Of a stretch of DNA of 64,000 nucleotides, positions 15,979 to 24,687 are shown in pieces (the first letter of the stretch is position 1; every line of letters begins with the position of its first letter). Under the pieces are notes generated by a model. The model did not search any database. It was not told the origin of the DNA and was given only the letters and a program-made list of their open reading frames with translations. The DNA is from Phycisphaerae bacterium (lineage in GTDB: Bacteria; Planctomycetota; Phycisphaerae; UBA1845; UTPLA1): contig JAKLKO010000011.1 in NCBI GenBank assembly GCA_023150615.1, forward strand, positions 1-64,000, given 5' to 3'. Both the position numbers and the translations under genes were made by a program.

Positions 15979-16654
15979 GGGAAGGCTCCTGCGCGCCGGC
16001 GACGTGCTGAAAACGGAAGAGAATGGACGAACCGCCGGCGACGCGATCACGAAGCCGTACGGCCGGGACGTAGCCGCGATCGGCCGGTACCAGCAATTCG
16101 GTCCGCGAGCCGAACTTGATGAGTCCGAAGAGCTGGCCGGCGGTGACGGACTGGCCGGGATTCAGGCGGCAGACGATGCGTCGCGCGATGAGACCGGCGA
16201 TCTGCCGCACGATGATCGGACCGGCGAGCGGCGCGGCGGGTTCAAGCTCGATGACCGTGTGTTCGTTGCGAAGCGTGGCAGCGGGGTCGCGTGCGTCGAG
16301 GAACTCGCCGGGGTTGTGTGTGACGCGGCGAACCGTGGCGGCGCACGGGGCGCGGTTGACGTGCACGTCGAAGACGCTGAGGAAGATGCCGATGCGAAGC
16401 GCCGGTCCGCCGAGGAGCGGGTCGTGCTCGACGCGCGTGATGTCGTCGATCCGGCCATCGGCCGGGGCGACGAGTGCGGCCGAGTCGGACGGAATCTCCC
16501 GCCGTGGGACGCGGAAGAAGGCCAATACGGCGAGCCAGAGGATGATCGGGATCGGGGCGAGTGGCGGGAAGCGAATTGCAAGCGCAACCGATGATCCGAC
16601 AAGGAGTAATGTCAGGATCAGTATTTCACGCAGGCCGTCTCGGGCGAGAGTCAT
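15926..16654 (-). CDS. psd: Phosphatidylserine decarboxylase proenzyme (short, PSD-A type)
   Basis: A 242-residue membrane-associated pyruvoyl enzyme that converts phosphatidylserine to phosphatidylethanolamine. An N-terminal hydrophobic hairpin (about residues 10-47) is followed by VAPADGRIDDI and the conserved FLSVFDVHVNRAP. The self-cleavage site that makes the pyruvoyl group is the Gly182-Ser183 pair in LIKFGSRTELLVP, as in the short PSD-A class rather than the LGST class. The C-terminal 20 residues, in the part overlapping pssA, look extra. It is first in the psd-pssA operon. A TACAAT box 40 nt upstream is the likely promoter. Confidence 0.92.
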   Translation of the reverse strand: MTLARDGLREILILTLLLVGSSVALAIRFPPLAPIPIILWLAVLAFFRVPRREIPSDSAALVAPADGRIDDITRVEHDPLLGGPALRIGIFLSVFDVHVNRAPCAATVRRVTHNPGEFLDARDPAATLRNEHTVIELEPAAPLAGPIIVRQIAGLIARRIVCRLNPGQSVTAGQLFGLIKFGSRTELLVPADRGYVPAVRLRDRVAGGSSILFRFQHVAGAQEPSHEDRQPPRARIVASGTL

Positions 16655-16694
16655 CGTTGGCCATCCGGGCAGGGGACGGGGTTACGCTGGGCGG

Positions 16695-16700
16695 ATTGTA
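16695..16700 (-). promoter_or_regulatory. candidate -10 box (TACAAT) for psd-pssA
   Basis: TACAAT on the reverse strand, 40 nt before the psd ATG. The -35 region is not clear (TTCCCT at 17 bp). Confidence 0.3.
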
Positions 16701-16823
16701 AGCCGAGTCGCGACCGAAGGGAACGGGTCGTGGGCGGGATTGCAGAGATGTGGGAGGACGGTGCACCCCGATTCGGGTAGGCGGCCGATTGACCGGAACT
16801 GTTGGAACGCCAAAGACTTGAGC

Positions 16824-16852
16824 TTGATCGCAGGATCGAGGGGCCATAAGAT
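16824..16852 (+). promoter_or_regulatory. candidate promoter of the NHL-repeat protein gene
   Basis: TTGATC (16824-16829), 17-bp spacer, TAAGAT (16847-16852). It would give a leader of about 140 nt before the ATG at 16998. Confidence 0.35.
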
Positions 16853-16997
16853 CATTCACTGAGGAGGTGAGAGAGACCGGATTCGGTACCATCTCCTCAG
16901 ACATTTGGGCTCTACGTCATCCCGAAGGCGGGCCAGGTACGCTGTGCGCCCAGAGACCGCGCGGGAGGCGGAGAGGGTGCCGGATGATGGTGGCAAG

Positions 16998-17981
16998 ATG
17001 AGGTACGCACGAGTCTTGATCCTTGCCTGCGCCACGTGGTTGGCGATCGGAGTTCCGCGCGCCAGCGCGGGACCGATTCCGTTCCGGCTGCTGGTCACGA
17101 GCTTTCTGACGAACCACGTTAAGGGCTACGACGGTGCGACCGGCGCGTTCACTGGGAACTACACGAGCGGAGGCGCGCTCAACGGTCCCAACGCGATGGT
17201 CGTCGGACCGGACGGAAACCTGTACGTCGGCAACACGACGGGCAACTCTGTCATGAAGTTCAATACGGCGACCGGGAACTTCCTTGGCATTTTCGTCACG
17301 ACGGGCAGCGGCGGGATCAACCAGCCGTTCGGCATGGTGTTTGGTCCGGACGGCAACCTCTACGTCGCGAACTCCGCAACGCACTCAATCCTGCGTTTCA
17401 ACGGCGTGACGGGCCTGCCGATGGGCACGTTCGTCACGGCGGGCAGCGGCGGGCTGGTTCGGCCGTGGGACGTGCTGTTCGGTCCGGACGGGAATCTGTA
17501 CGTCAGCAGCCGGGATACGAATGCGATCCTGCGTTACAACGGTGCGTCGGGCGCGTTCATCGATTCGTTCGTTTCATCGGGGAGCGGCGGACTGGATCGG
17601 CCGTCGGGGATCACGTTCGGTCCGGACGGGAATCTGTACGTTGCGGGCTTCAACAACGACGCGGTGCTGCGCTACGACGGTACGACGGGCGCGTTCATGA
17701 ACACGTTCGCGAGCGGCGGCGGGCTCGACGGGGCGTACGGTCTGACGTTCGGATTCGACGGGAATCTGTACGTCGGCAGCACGCTGAACGACGCGGTCAT
17801 TCGTTACAACGGCGTGACCGGGGCGCTGATCGGCACGTTTGTAACGGGCGGCAGCGGCGGGCTGGACGTGCCGCGCGACCTCGTGTTCGTTCCGGAGCCG
17901 ACGAGCGTTGCGCTGCTGGGCGGGGGGATCGTCATCCTCGGCTGGACGGCGCGTCGGCGAAGACGGCGCGCGGCGAGCTGA
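16998..17981 (+). CDS. PEP-CTERM NHL-repeat beta-propeller protein
   Basis: A 327-residue exported protein. Residues 1-23 form a signal peptide (MRYARVLILACATWLAIG, cleavage near ASA-GP). The mature region consists of about six blades of the NHL type, each with a copy of FGPDGNLYVG followed by a ILRYNG strand; blades are 46 residues long. The C-terminus is a PEP-CTERM sorting signal: VPEPTS, a hydrophobic helix (VALLGGGIVILGW) and a run of arginines. Such proteins are handled by exosortase, probably for surface or matrix attachment; exosortase is not in the window. The start at 16998 was taken because the signal begins there; an upstream in-frame ATG at 16905 adds 31 polar residues. Confidence 0.85.
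   Translation: MRYARVLILACATWLAIGVPRASAGPIPFRLLVTSFLTNHVKGYDGATGAFTGNYTSGGALNGPNAMVVGPDGNLYVGNTTGNSVMKFNTATGNFLGIFVTTGSGGINQPFGMVFGPDGNLYVANSATHSILRFNGVTGLPMGTFVTAGSGGLVRPWDVLFGPDGNLYVSSRDTNAILRYNGASGAFIDSFVSSGSGGLDRPSGITFGPDGNLYVAGFNNDAVLRYDGTTGAFMNTFASGGGLDGAYGLTFGFDGNLYVGSTLNDAVIRYNGVTGALIGTFVTGGSGGLDVPRDLVFVPEPTSVALLGGGIVILGWTARRRRRRAAS
17205..17880 (+). repeat. 138-bp tandem coding repeat (NHL blades)
   Basis: The GGnCCGGACGGnAAyCTnTACGT core recurs at 17205, 17343, 17481 and 17619 with exact 138-bp spacing, then at 17751 after 132 bp. Each unit encodes one propeller blade. The strict period suggests growth by unit duplication, with a 6-bp loss in the fourth interval. Confidence 0.85.
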
Positions 17982-18217
17982 TTCATCGTCATCAACCCAA
18001 TTGCGGTTTGCGAGTTCCTGCGGAACGATGGGACCAGGGGAGACTTTGTCCTCCCGGTCGGGCGTTTCGCGCGGGACGGGGCGTTCTGGATGCCTGCCGC
18101 GGATCGGCGTTGGGGGCGAGCCTTCGCAGGCATGATGATGCGGCTTGTCCGCGCGCTTCGTCGTGCGACGGGGCGGCCGGTCGCTGGGGGCGCTGCCGGT
18201 TCGGATGCGCCGACGGG

Positions 18218-19558
18218 CTACGGTGCCTCTGGGAGCTGGGAGGGCTGGCAGACGTCGCCGCTGCCGACGAGCCAGAAGCGGTTCTTGCCAGCGCGCTTGG
18301 CCTCGTAGAGCGCCTCGTCCGCGCGGATGAGCAGTTCGCGTGCCGTGCGCGCCTGCCACGGGAAGCGCGCCAGTCCGCCGCTGCAGGTCAGCGGCCCGTC
18401 CGAGTTCGGCCCGAGATACGCAAAGCGGTGCCGGGCGAGCATCTCGCGGAAGCGCGTGAGGATCCCGATCACATCGAGCGGATGCTGTGAGCCGGCGGTG
18501 CGCGGTCCGGCAGGATCCCAGAAGACGACGACGAACTCGTCGCCGCCGTAACGGCAGACGATGTCGTGCTTGCGGCAGCAGCTTGCGAAGAGCTGTGCGG
18601 TTTCGCGGATGATCTCGTCGCCGGCGTCGTGGCCGTGGCGGTCGTTGAACTGCTTGAAGTCGTCGATGTCGAACAGGAGCAGCGTGACGGGCATCTGATC
18701 GCGTTCGGCCCGCGGCAGGAGTTCGTCGAGAATTTCCATCAGGCGGCGGCGGTTGGCAAGACCGGTGAGGTCGTCGGTGAGGGCGTACTCCTGCCAGCGG
18801 GCGGTGCGTTCGGCGACGTCGAGGAGCGTGGCCGCGAGCGCGGCGTATTGCCGCAGGCGACGCGCGTCGCCGCGGTCGTAGACGCCGGTGAGGCTCGGTC
18901 CGAGTCGGATCTGGCCGGAGGCGCGTCCATGGCGCGGGATGTCCTGGGTGAGCGTGGCGCGGTCGATCAGCTCGGACGTCAGTTGTCCGACGGATCCGAC
19001 GCGGCCATCGACGACGATCATGGCCGACGCGGCGTGCATGGCGGCGGCGATCAGTCCGGCGAGATCGTTAAGCGTGTTGGGACCGCCGGCGGTGATGCGC
19101 GGGAGCAGTTCGGCGAGGCGTTGCAGTTCGTCGGGCGCGGGTCCGGCGAGGGCGTCGTCGGCGCCGAGCCAGCGGTCGATCGTCGGACGGGACGGCAATT
19201 GCAGAGCGCGTTCGAGGTCGAGCGGCGTCGGGGGAAAGAGGACGTAGTCATCCAGGCCGTCGGAGCGGAGACGTCGGGCGAGGGGTTCGTAGATCGGCTC
19301 GCAGCAGAGGATCAGTCGCCGCGTGCCGGCGGCGTCGCGCAGCGCGGCGATCGCGCGTTCGAAGCGCCGGCAGCTCGGATCGATGCCGAGCACGGCGGCG
19401 CGCGTCGAGGGCACACCGAGCTCGGCGATCCCGGCGAGGTAGTCGTCGGCGGCCGCGACAGCGATCGGAGCGAAGGCGCGTTGGACGTGCGGGACGATGC
19501 GCTCGCAGTCGGCGACGACGAGGAGTCGTTCGGCGGTGATCGTCGATGGCTCGATCAC
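18218..19558 (-). CDS. Diguanylate cyclase (GGDEF domain)
   Basis: A 446-residue soluble protein making cyclic di-GMP. The C-terminal domain (about 275-440) has ALTDDLTGLANRRRL, the metal-binding LLFDIDDFKQFND, and the active site YGGDEF at residues 337-342 with no degeneration. An RxxD product-inhibition site five residues before GGDEF is not evident (KHDIVCRYGG). The N-terminal 270 residues carry no recognisable transmembrane helix; they may hold a receiver-like and a GAF-like sensor region. The gene overlaps the upstream partner by 4 bp (ATGA), so translation is coupled. An HD-GYP hydrolase for the same messenger is encoded at 44635. Confidence 0.9.
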   Translation of the reverse strand: MIEPSTITAERLLVVADCERIVPHVQRAFAPIAVAAADDYLAGIAELGVPSTRAAVLGIDPSCRRFERAIAALRDAAGTRRLILCCEPIYEPLARRLRSDGLDDYVLFPPTPLDLERALQLPSRPTIDRWLGADDALAGPAPDELQRLAELLPRITAGGPNTLNDLAGLIAAAMHAASAMIVVDGRVGSVGQLTSELIDRATLTQDIPRHGRASGQIRLGPSLTGVYDRGDARRLRQYAALAATLLDVAERTARWQEYALTDDLTGLANRRRLMEILDELLPRAERDQMPVTLLLFDIDDFKQFNDRHGHDAGDEIIRETAQLFASCCRKHDIVCRYGGDEFVVVFWDPAGPRTAGSQHPLDVIGILTRFREMLARHRFAYLGPNSDGPLTCSGGLARFPWQARTARELLIRADEALYEAKRAGKNRFWLVGSGDVCQPSQLPEAP

Positions 19559-20244
19559 AGACCGCGGTCCTCCGTCGAATCGCGGGGCGGTTGCAGCAGG
19601 GCGTCCAGCTCGGCGGGCGTCAGGGTGGAATCGACGTCGGCGGGCGTCGCGGGCGCGGCGCGCGGCGGGGTGCGTCGGACCGGCGAACGGCCGGCGTCGG
19701 AGGTCATACGCTTCCGGACGGCATCGTGCATGGTGACGTGTTCGGCGCGTGCGGCATCCGGGATCTCGACGGGCGGCGCGGGCGAGGTTTCGGGCGGCGT
19801 CGCGGTCGGCGGCGTCGCGGTCGGCGGCGGTTCGATCCGCCGGGACGGCGGCACGCCGATCCGGGCGGAGCCGGATTCGAGCAATCGGCGCAGAGCGGTC
19901 TCCTCATCGAGCGCATCGGGCAACCACGCGCAGCGATTGGCGAGGCGTGCGTTGTCGGCGGGGATCCAGCGCGCGGGTGCGATCCACGGGAAGTAGCGTT
20001 GAACGAGGACGCAGAAGCGGTCGGCGAGGCCGTCGGCGGCTGCGACGTCGATCAGCACGGCGTGGATGGCGCGCTCGGCGTCGCGCTGCAATCGTCGCAT
20101 GGCGGCGTAAGCGTCGCCGACGAATTCCGCGCGCGCGTCGAGGGCCGTGGCCGCGTCGTCGAGCGGCGCGAAGTCGCTCCGCGGCCGGTCGGAGACGATC
20201 AGCACGACGGGTCGGGCGTTTTCGGGCGCGGATGTGTCGGTCAT
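19555..20244 (-). CDS. receiver-like protein coupled to the diguanylate cyclase
   Basis: A 229-residue protein with no secure family. Residues about 12-120 look like a degenerate response-regulator receiver domain (PVVLIVSDRP start, HAVLIDVAAADG as the beta-3 strand), though a phosphorylatable Asp with the full acidic pocket is not clear. A long Pro/Ala/Thr-rich linker follows. Near the C-terminus is STLTPAELDALLQP, similar to the S/T-x-x-E-I/L-D-A-L-L peptide found at the N-terminus of flagellar switch protein FliM. The 4-bp overlap with the cyclase gene points to a shared complex or pathway. Function unknown. Confidence 0.6.
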   Translation of the reverse strand: MTDTSAPENARPVVLIVSDRPRSDFAPLDDAATALDARAEFVGDAYAAMRRLQRDAERAIHAVLIDVAAADGLADRFCVLVQRYFPWIAPARWIPADNARLANRCAWLPDALDEETALRRLLESGSARIGVPPSRRIEPPPTATPPTATPPETSPAPPVEIPDAARAEHVTMHDAVRKRMTSDAGRSPVRRTPPRAAPATPADVDSTLTPAELDALLQPPRDSTEDRGL

Positions 20245-20479
20245 GCAGGATCCCCGCGCGGGACGATGAACGGTCGCTCGACGCGCGTCGCGGTGCTACG
20301 ATTCCGGACTCCGCGCGCCGGGCGACATGCGATCGCAAGCATCAGCCCCGGCGGCGGACGTTTTTTATTGGAACCCGGACGTGCAACTCGGCCGAATATC
20401 GTCGCATCGGAGTGTATCCATGCGGTGCGGGAGTGTCAAAAGCGCAATGAGTCGATTGCGTTCCGGTAACGAGGATCGG

Positions 20480-22024
20480 ATGGACGGGCGTGCGGCGATG
20501 GTCACGCGCTGCGCGGCGCTGCTGGCGCTCGTCGTCTCGACGCTGGCGTCGACGAGTGTTGCGTGCGCGGAACCGACCAGTGCGGATTTGCGCGCGGCGG
20601 CGGCGCGCCTGCGAGAGCAACTGGCGCGCTGCCTGAATGCGCACGGTCAGAAGAACGCGGTGCTCTCGGCGCGGGTCGTCAACCTGTCGACCGGCGATGT
20701 CGTGTTCGAGCAGGAGGCGGAGCGGGCGGTCATTCCGGCCAGCGTGATGAAGATGATCGTGATCGCCGCGGCGCTGGAGCGCCTGGGGACGGACCATCGG
20801 TTCGTGACGCGGGTGGGCGTCAGCCGCAGCGACCTGATCCTCATCGGCGCGGGAGATCCGACGCTCGGCGACGAGAAGCTGTGTGAGCGGCGTAACGAAA
20901 AGGCGACGGCGGTGCTCGAGCGCTGGGCGTACGTGCTGCGGCAGCGTGGGATTTCGCGGATTCCGGGCCGGTTGCTGATCGATGACTCGGTGTTCGATCG
21001 GCAGTTCACGAACCCGGACTGGCCGTCGGACCAGTACCAGGAGTGGTATTCGGCGCCGGTGGGGGGGCTGAACTTCGCGGACAACTGCGTTGAGCTGGAC
21101 GTGTTCGCGCGGGGGGACCGCGTGGAGATCTCGCTGTTTCCGCCGAATGCGTTCGTTCGGCTGGTGAACCAGGCGCGGACCGGGGCGAAGTCGACGGTCA
21201 CGGCGCGCCGCGCGCGCGGCGCGAGCGAGATTACGGTTCGCGGGACGGTGGCACGGTCCGGCCGGCTGGGGCCGGTTGCAGTGACCGATCCGGGCCTGTT
21301 CGCGGCGGGGTGCGTGCGTGCGGTCTTCGCATCGCGCGGGATCCGGATCGAAGGGCCGACGCAGCGAGCACGGATCCGGCGTGCCGACGGCTCACTGCCG
21401 TCCGACGTGCGGATCGTCGCGGAGACGGAGCGATGCATCACGGAGGCGACGCAGCGTGCCGGGCAGGACAGTCTCGGGATGATGGCGGAGGCACTGTTCA
21501 AGGCGCTGGGGGCGGCGCGCGACGGCGTGGGATCGTTCGCAACGGGCGCGGCGGCGGTGTCGGATTTCCTGCGCGAGCTGGGTGCGCGGGACTCGGCGTT
21601 CGTGACTGACGACGGCAGCGGTCTGTCGCGGCAGAATCGGCTATCGGCGCGGATCGTGACGGACGTGCTGGCGTACATGTCGGCGCGGCCGGCGCGCGAG
21701 GCGTTCCTGTCGTCGCTGGCGGAGGCGGGCGTGAGCGGGACGCTGAAGAAGCGGCTGACGGGCGTGGAGACGCGCGGGCGGGTGTTCGCGAAGACGGGCT
21801 ACATCAACGGCGTCCGGACACTCGCGGGGTACGTCCGTGCGAAGAACGGCGATCTGTTCGCGTTTGCATTCCTTTACAACGGGGCGCAGGCCACTCTGCC
21901 GCTGTCGCGGGCGCAAGATGAGGCGTGTCGGCGGATCGCGCGATGGCCGGACGTGCCGCCGTCGGCGGCGCCGTTGCGATCGACGGCGCAGAAGCCGGAA
22001 TCGCAGCGATCGCGGCGGCGGTAG
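20480..22024 (+). CDS. dacB: D-alanyl-D-alanine carboxypeptidase/endopeptidase (PBP4, peptidase S13)
   Basis: A 514-residue periplasmic penicillin-binding protein trimming or cleaving peptidoglycan cross-links. Signal peptide residues 1-30 (VTRCAALLALVVSTLASTSV). The three active-site motifs are present: SxxK as S88-V-M-K in PASVMKMIV, SxN as S-R-Q-N in DDGSGLSRQNRLS, and KTG in FAKTGYINGVRTLAGYV. The large insert domain of class C PBPs lies between the first two motifs. The start at 20480 was selected for GAGG 5 nt upstream and the signal peptide; the longer frame back to 20327 has no support. Its presence fits a peptidoglycan-containing planctomycete. Confidence 0.92.
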   Translation: MDGRAAMVTRCAALLALVVSTLASTSVACAEPTSADLRAAAARLREQLARCLNAHGQKNAVLSARVVNLSTGDVVFEQEAERAVIPASVMKMIVIAAALERLGTDHRFVTRVGVSRSDLILIGAGDPTLGDEKLCERRNEKATAVLERWAYVLRQRGISRIPGRLLIDDSVFDRQFTNPDWPSDQYQEWYSAPVGGLNFADNCVELDVFARGDRVEISLFPPNAFVRLVNQARTGAKSTVTARRARGASEITVRGTVARSGRLGPVAVTDPGLFAAGCVRAVFASRGIRIEGPTQRARIRRADGSLPSDVRIVAETERCITEATQRAGQDSLGMMAEALFKALGAARDGVGSFATGAAAVSDFLRELGARDSAFVTDDGSGLSRQNRLSARIVTDVLAYMSARPAREAFLSSLAEAGVSGTLKKRLTGVETRGRVFAKTGYINGVRTLAGYVRAKNGDLFAFAFLYNGAQATLPLSRAQDEACRRIARWPDVPPSAAPLRSTAQKPESQRSRRR

Positions 22025-22089
22025 TTCTGAGTTTTGCAGACCATTCAACGGGGGTCTCGCCGCAGTCGGCGTCGGGGAGGGTGCGGGCG

Positions 22090-22503
22090 CTACGGTCGTG
22101 GCGGCTGGCCGTCGGGCGGAGTCGGCGTCTGACCCTGACGGGCTTCGGACAGGGCGGTGATGAATTCGACGTAGGCCATTCGCAGGTTGTAGAGGGTGGT
22201 GTCGATGATCCGCTTTTCGGGGTCGGTCAGGTTGTTCTTCGTCTTCTGGTCGAGGATGTCGAGGAGGTCGATGTAGTGTTTCGCGATTTCGGGGTTCGGA
22301 GGGATGGATTGACCGCCGGGGCCGGACAATCCCCCGAGGCCGACCATGGCCTGCATCGCAAGGAGGTTGACCAGCTCGGCAAAGTTGACCTCGCGCGGCT
22401 CGGCGGGGTCGCGGGCTTCGACCTCGGACGCGAGCCGTTCCTTCTCGCGGCGGGCCTCGGCCTTCCAGTCATCATCTACGTGAATTCGCGCTTCGTCGGA
22501 CAT
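22090..22503 (-). CDS. DUF1844 family protein
   Basis: A 137-residue cytoplasmic protein of the small DUF1844 family. The core reads VNFAELVNLLAMQAMVGLG, then the Pro-rich loop, PEIAKHYIDLLDILDQKTKNNL and LYNLRMAYVEF, the usual order of that family. The N-terminus is charged (EARREKERLASEVEARDP) and the C-terminus is Pro/Gln-rich. Function is unknown; it is widespread in planctomycetes and delta-type proteobacteria. It stands alone and converges with dacB across 65 bp. Confidence 0.85.
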   Translation of the reverse strand: MSDEARIHVDDDWKAEARREKERLASEVEARDPAEPREVNFAELVNLLAMQAMVGLGGLSGPGGQSIPPNPEIAKHYIDLLDILDQKTKNNLTDPEKRIIDTTLYNLRMAYVEFITALSEARQGQTPTPPDGQPPRP

Positions 22504-22668
22504 CTTCCGGACGCTCCGCCCGCGGTGGACAATAAGGGCCAGGGTCCGGGCGCGGCTGGGGGGGACCGCGGGGAACCGGAGCGCCTGGCCGAGGTTCGAT
22601 AGGCTACCGCGTTCGAGGCTCGTTTCAAGCGAAAAACGCGGCCGGGACGGAACGTCGGATCGATTCGA

Positions 22669-23904
22669 CTACTCGACGTAACTACCGTTCTCGACACATC
22701 TTCGGCCCGCGACCCAGACATCGCGCACGGGACACGATTCGTCGAGGATTGCCGCCCACGGCGTCGCCGACCGGTGCGTGGGGAGTTCGATGGCCACGAG
22801 ATCGGCGGCGAGGCCGGGGTGTAGCGCGCCGCAGGTGCGCTCCAGTCCGAGCGCGCGCGCCGCGCGTCGGGTCGCCATTCCGACGATGGTCTGCGGTGGG
22901 AGGTCCGGCGCGCCCCGCGCGAGTTCGGTGAGTTCGGCGCGGATGGAGAGCGAGGGATTGCTGGCGAGGCTGTCGGTTCCGACGCAGACGTTGACGCCGG
23001 CCGCGATCATGTCGCGCCAGCGGTGCGGTGGGTGTCGGAAGAACTCGTGCGTGCGCGGGCAGTACGCGACGGACGCGGCTGATCCTGTCAGCGCCCGCCA
23101 CGCCGTGTCGTCGACGTAGTTGGCGTGCGCAAGGACGGGGCGGAGCCGCGTCAGTCCGGCGCGCGACAGCAGGTCCATCCAGTTGCCGCGGATTGCAGCG
23201 CGGGCGTTCGGCAGGCCGTAGCGCTGCAGGAACTCGGCCGTTCGTCCGGTGCCGTCCCGCAGCCACTCCAGCTCGTCGGGGGATTCGGCGACGTGGAGTG
23301 TGACGGGCAGGTCGCGTTCGGCGGCGATGGCCGCGACGCGGCGGAGGTCGTTCCAGGCGACGCTGTAGAGGGCGTGCGGACTGATGCCGACCGTCGTCCG
23401 ATCGTCTGCGGACTTGAGGGCGTCATCGAGCAGGGCGAGGAGTTGTTCCGGATCGCCGGGCGGCGTCGCGGCGCCGCTGATCAGCTCGATGAACGCGATC
23501 TTCCGGATGGGCACGGCGCGCAGTGCCGCGAGGTTGGTTCCGCTGCGCGAGATGTCCGCGACGCCGGTGACGCCCGCGAGCAGGGATTGGCGTGCGCCAT
23601 CGACGATTGCCTGTTGCTCCATCGGCGCTGCGCCTGGGGCGCGTCGCAGTGCGATCAGCGCATCGAGCCAGGACCAGAAGTCGGTCGGCGCGATGCGTCC
23701 GGCGTAGCACGAGAGTTCGAGGTGCGTGTGGGCGTTGATGAGGCCGGGCATGAGGACGATGTCGCCGAGGTCGACGGCGTCGTCGTGGGAGCGGAGTTCG
23801 TCCGCGCGGCCGATGGCGGTGATCGTGCCGGCATCGAACGCGACCGCGCCGCGCTCGATCGGCGGCGAGAGGATCGGCACGACCCATCGCGCGCGGAGGA
23901 TCAT
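22669..23904 (-). CDS. Amidohydrolase, probable aminodeoxyfutalosine deaminase
   Basis: A 411-residue metal-dependent hydrolase of the cytosine/adenosine-deaminase superfamily. It shows the N-terminal beta domain, MPGLINAHTHLELS with the HxH metal pair (His59, His61), LHVAES with the next metal His, VLAHANYVDD, and GTDSLASNPSLSI with the catalytic Asp. In bacteria using the futalosine route, an amidohydrolase of this kind (MqnX type) deaminates 6-amino-6-deoxyfutalosine. The assignment is supported by the operon: mqnC and an HD-like gene lie directly upstream and the start overlaps the HD-like gene by 4 bp (ATGA). Other amine hydrolase substrates cannot be excluded. Confidence 0.8.
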   Translation of the reverse strand: MILRARWVVPILSPPIERGAVAFDAGTITAIGRADELRSHDDAVDLGDIVLMPGLINAHTHLELSCYAGRIAPTDFWSWLDALIALRRAPGAAPMEQQAIVDGARQSLLAGVTGVADISRSGTNLAALRAVPIRKIAFIELISGAATPPGDPEQLLALLDDALKSADDRTTVGISPHALYSVAWNDLRRVAAIAAERDLPVTLHVAESPDELEWLRDGTGRTAEFLQRYGLPNARAAIRGNWMDLLSRAGLTRLRPVLAHANYVDDTAWRALTGSAASVAYCPRTHEFFRHPPHRWRDMIAAGVNVCVGTDSLASNPSLSIRAELTELARGAPDLPPQTIVGMATRRAARALGLERTCGALHPGLAADLVAIELPTHRSATPWAAILDESCPVRDVWVAGRRCVENGSYVE

Positions 23905-24674
23905 GCGTTGCCGAGGGGATCGAGGTCGATCTCGCGGATCTGGGCCTCGAGCGTGTCGAGCCAGGCGGCGAGTCCGGCCATGCGCCGCCGCGCGATGCGG
24001 CGCGATGCGTCGAAGCGGAGCCGGTCGCGGATCCGCGCCTCCCAGTAGCCGTACTCGCGGTGGCCGCGCCAGGTTTCGATCAGCTCGGCGGGGCCGCGGC
24101 CGGTGGTGAGGCTGCGTCGGAATTCCTCCCAGAGCCATATCGGACCGCACGAGTCGAGTTCGATCGCTTCGGCGAGCACGATGGCCTCGGGGACGGCGGT
24201 CTGGCGGTCGGCGGCCTGTCGGATGGCGGAGACGGCGCGGGCGAGCATGGGCGGTGTAAGCACGGCGGCGGCGTGCTGTTGCAGCAGATCGGCGGAGCGC
24301 TCGCGTTGTCGCGTGTCGAGCGGAGCGGTCAGCACGGCCGTGCGCGGGATGCGTCCGCGGGCGACGTCGTCGGCCCAGGCGCCGTCGTGGAAGATGGCGG
24401 CGGCCGCCAGGGCGCGGCGGTCGCAGCGTTGATCGGCGAGTTCCGGCAGGGCGGCGAGCCGTCGCGCGAGGCGCTCGATGCGGCAGGCGCGCTGCCAGAG
24501 CGCGAGATCTTCCGCGCCGTCGTCGGTTCGGAGGACGAGCACCGGGCGCGCGGCGGCCAGCAGCGCTGGATGGACGGCGCGCTCGGCCGCGGCGAGGTCG
24601 TCGGCGCGACCGGCCGGGCATCGTGTCGCCATCCCGGCGGCCGCTGTCGGCGACTGCGTGCGACTTCTGGTCAT
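23901..24674 (-). CDS. HD-like protein inside the menaquinone operon
   Basis: A 257-residue cytoplasmic, Ala/Arg-rich helical protein. Only a partial HD-phosphohydrolase signature is visible: WQRACRIERLARRLAALPELAD, then AAAIFHDGAWADD with the His-Asp pair. The first metal His of the family appears replaced within RIERLAR. Later QAADRQTAVPEAIVLAEA may be the distal Asp-containing helix. The start at 24674 has GAGGG 6 nt upstream and is 13 bp from the mqnC stop; its end overlaps the amidohydrolase by 4 bp. Fixed placement between two menaquinone genes suggests a role in futalosine processing, such as hydrolysis, a salvage step or regulation. No function is established. Confidence 0.7.
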   Translation of the reverse strand: MTRSRTQSPTAAAGMATRCPAGRADDLAAAERAVHPALLAAARPVLVLRTDDGAEDLALWQRACRIERLARRLAALPELADQRCDRRALAAAAIFHDGAWADDVARGRIPRTAVLTAPLDTRQRERSADLLQQHAAAVLTPPMLARAVSAIRQAADRQTAVPEAIVLAEAIELDSCGPIWLWEEFRRSLTTGRGPAELIETWRGHREYGYWEARIRDRLRFDASRRIARRRMAGLAAWLDTLEAQIREIDLDPLGNA

Positions 24675-24687
24675 CGCGGACCCTCGG

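Noticed and set aside
20340-20365. T-tract (GTTTTTTATT) as an intrinsic terminator
   Set aside because: No GC hairpin of adequate length directly precedes it, and it lies upstream of dacB rather than after a gene end on either strand.
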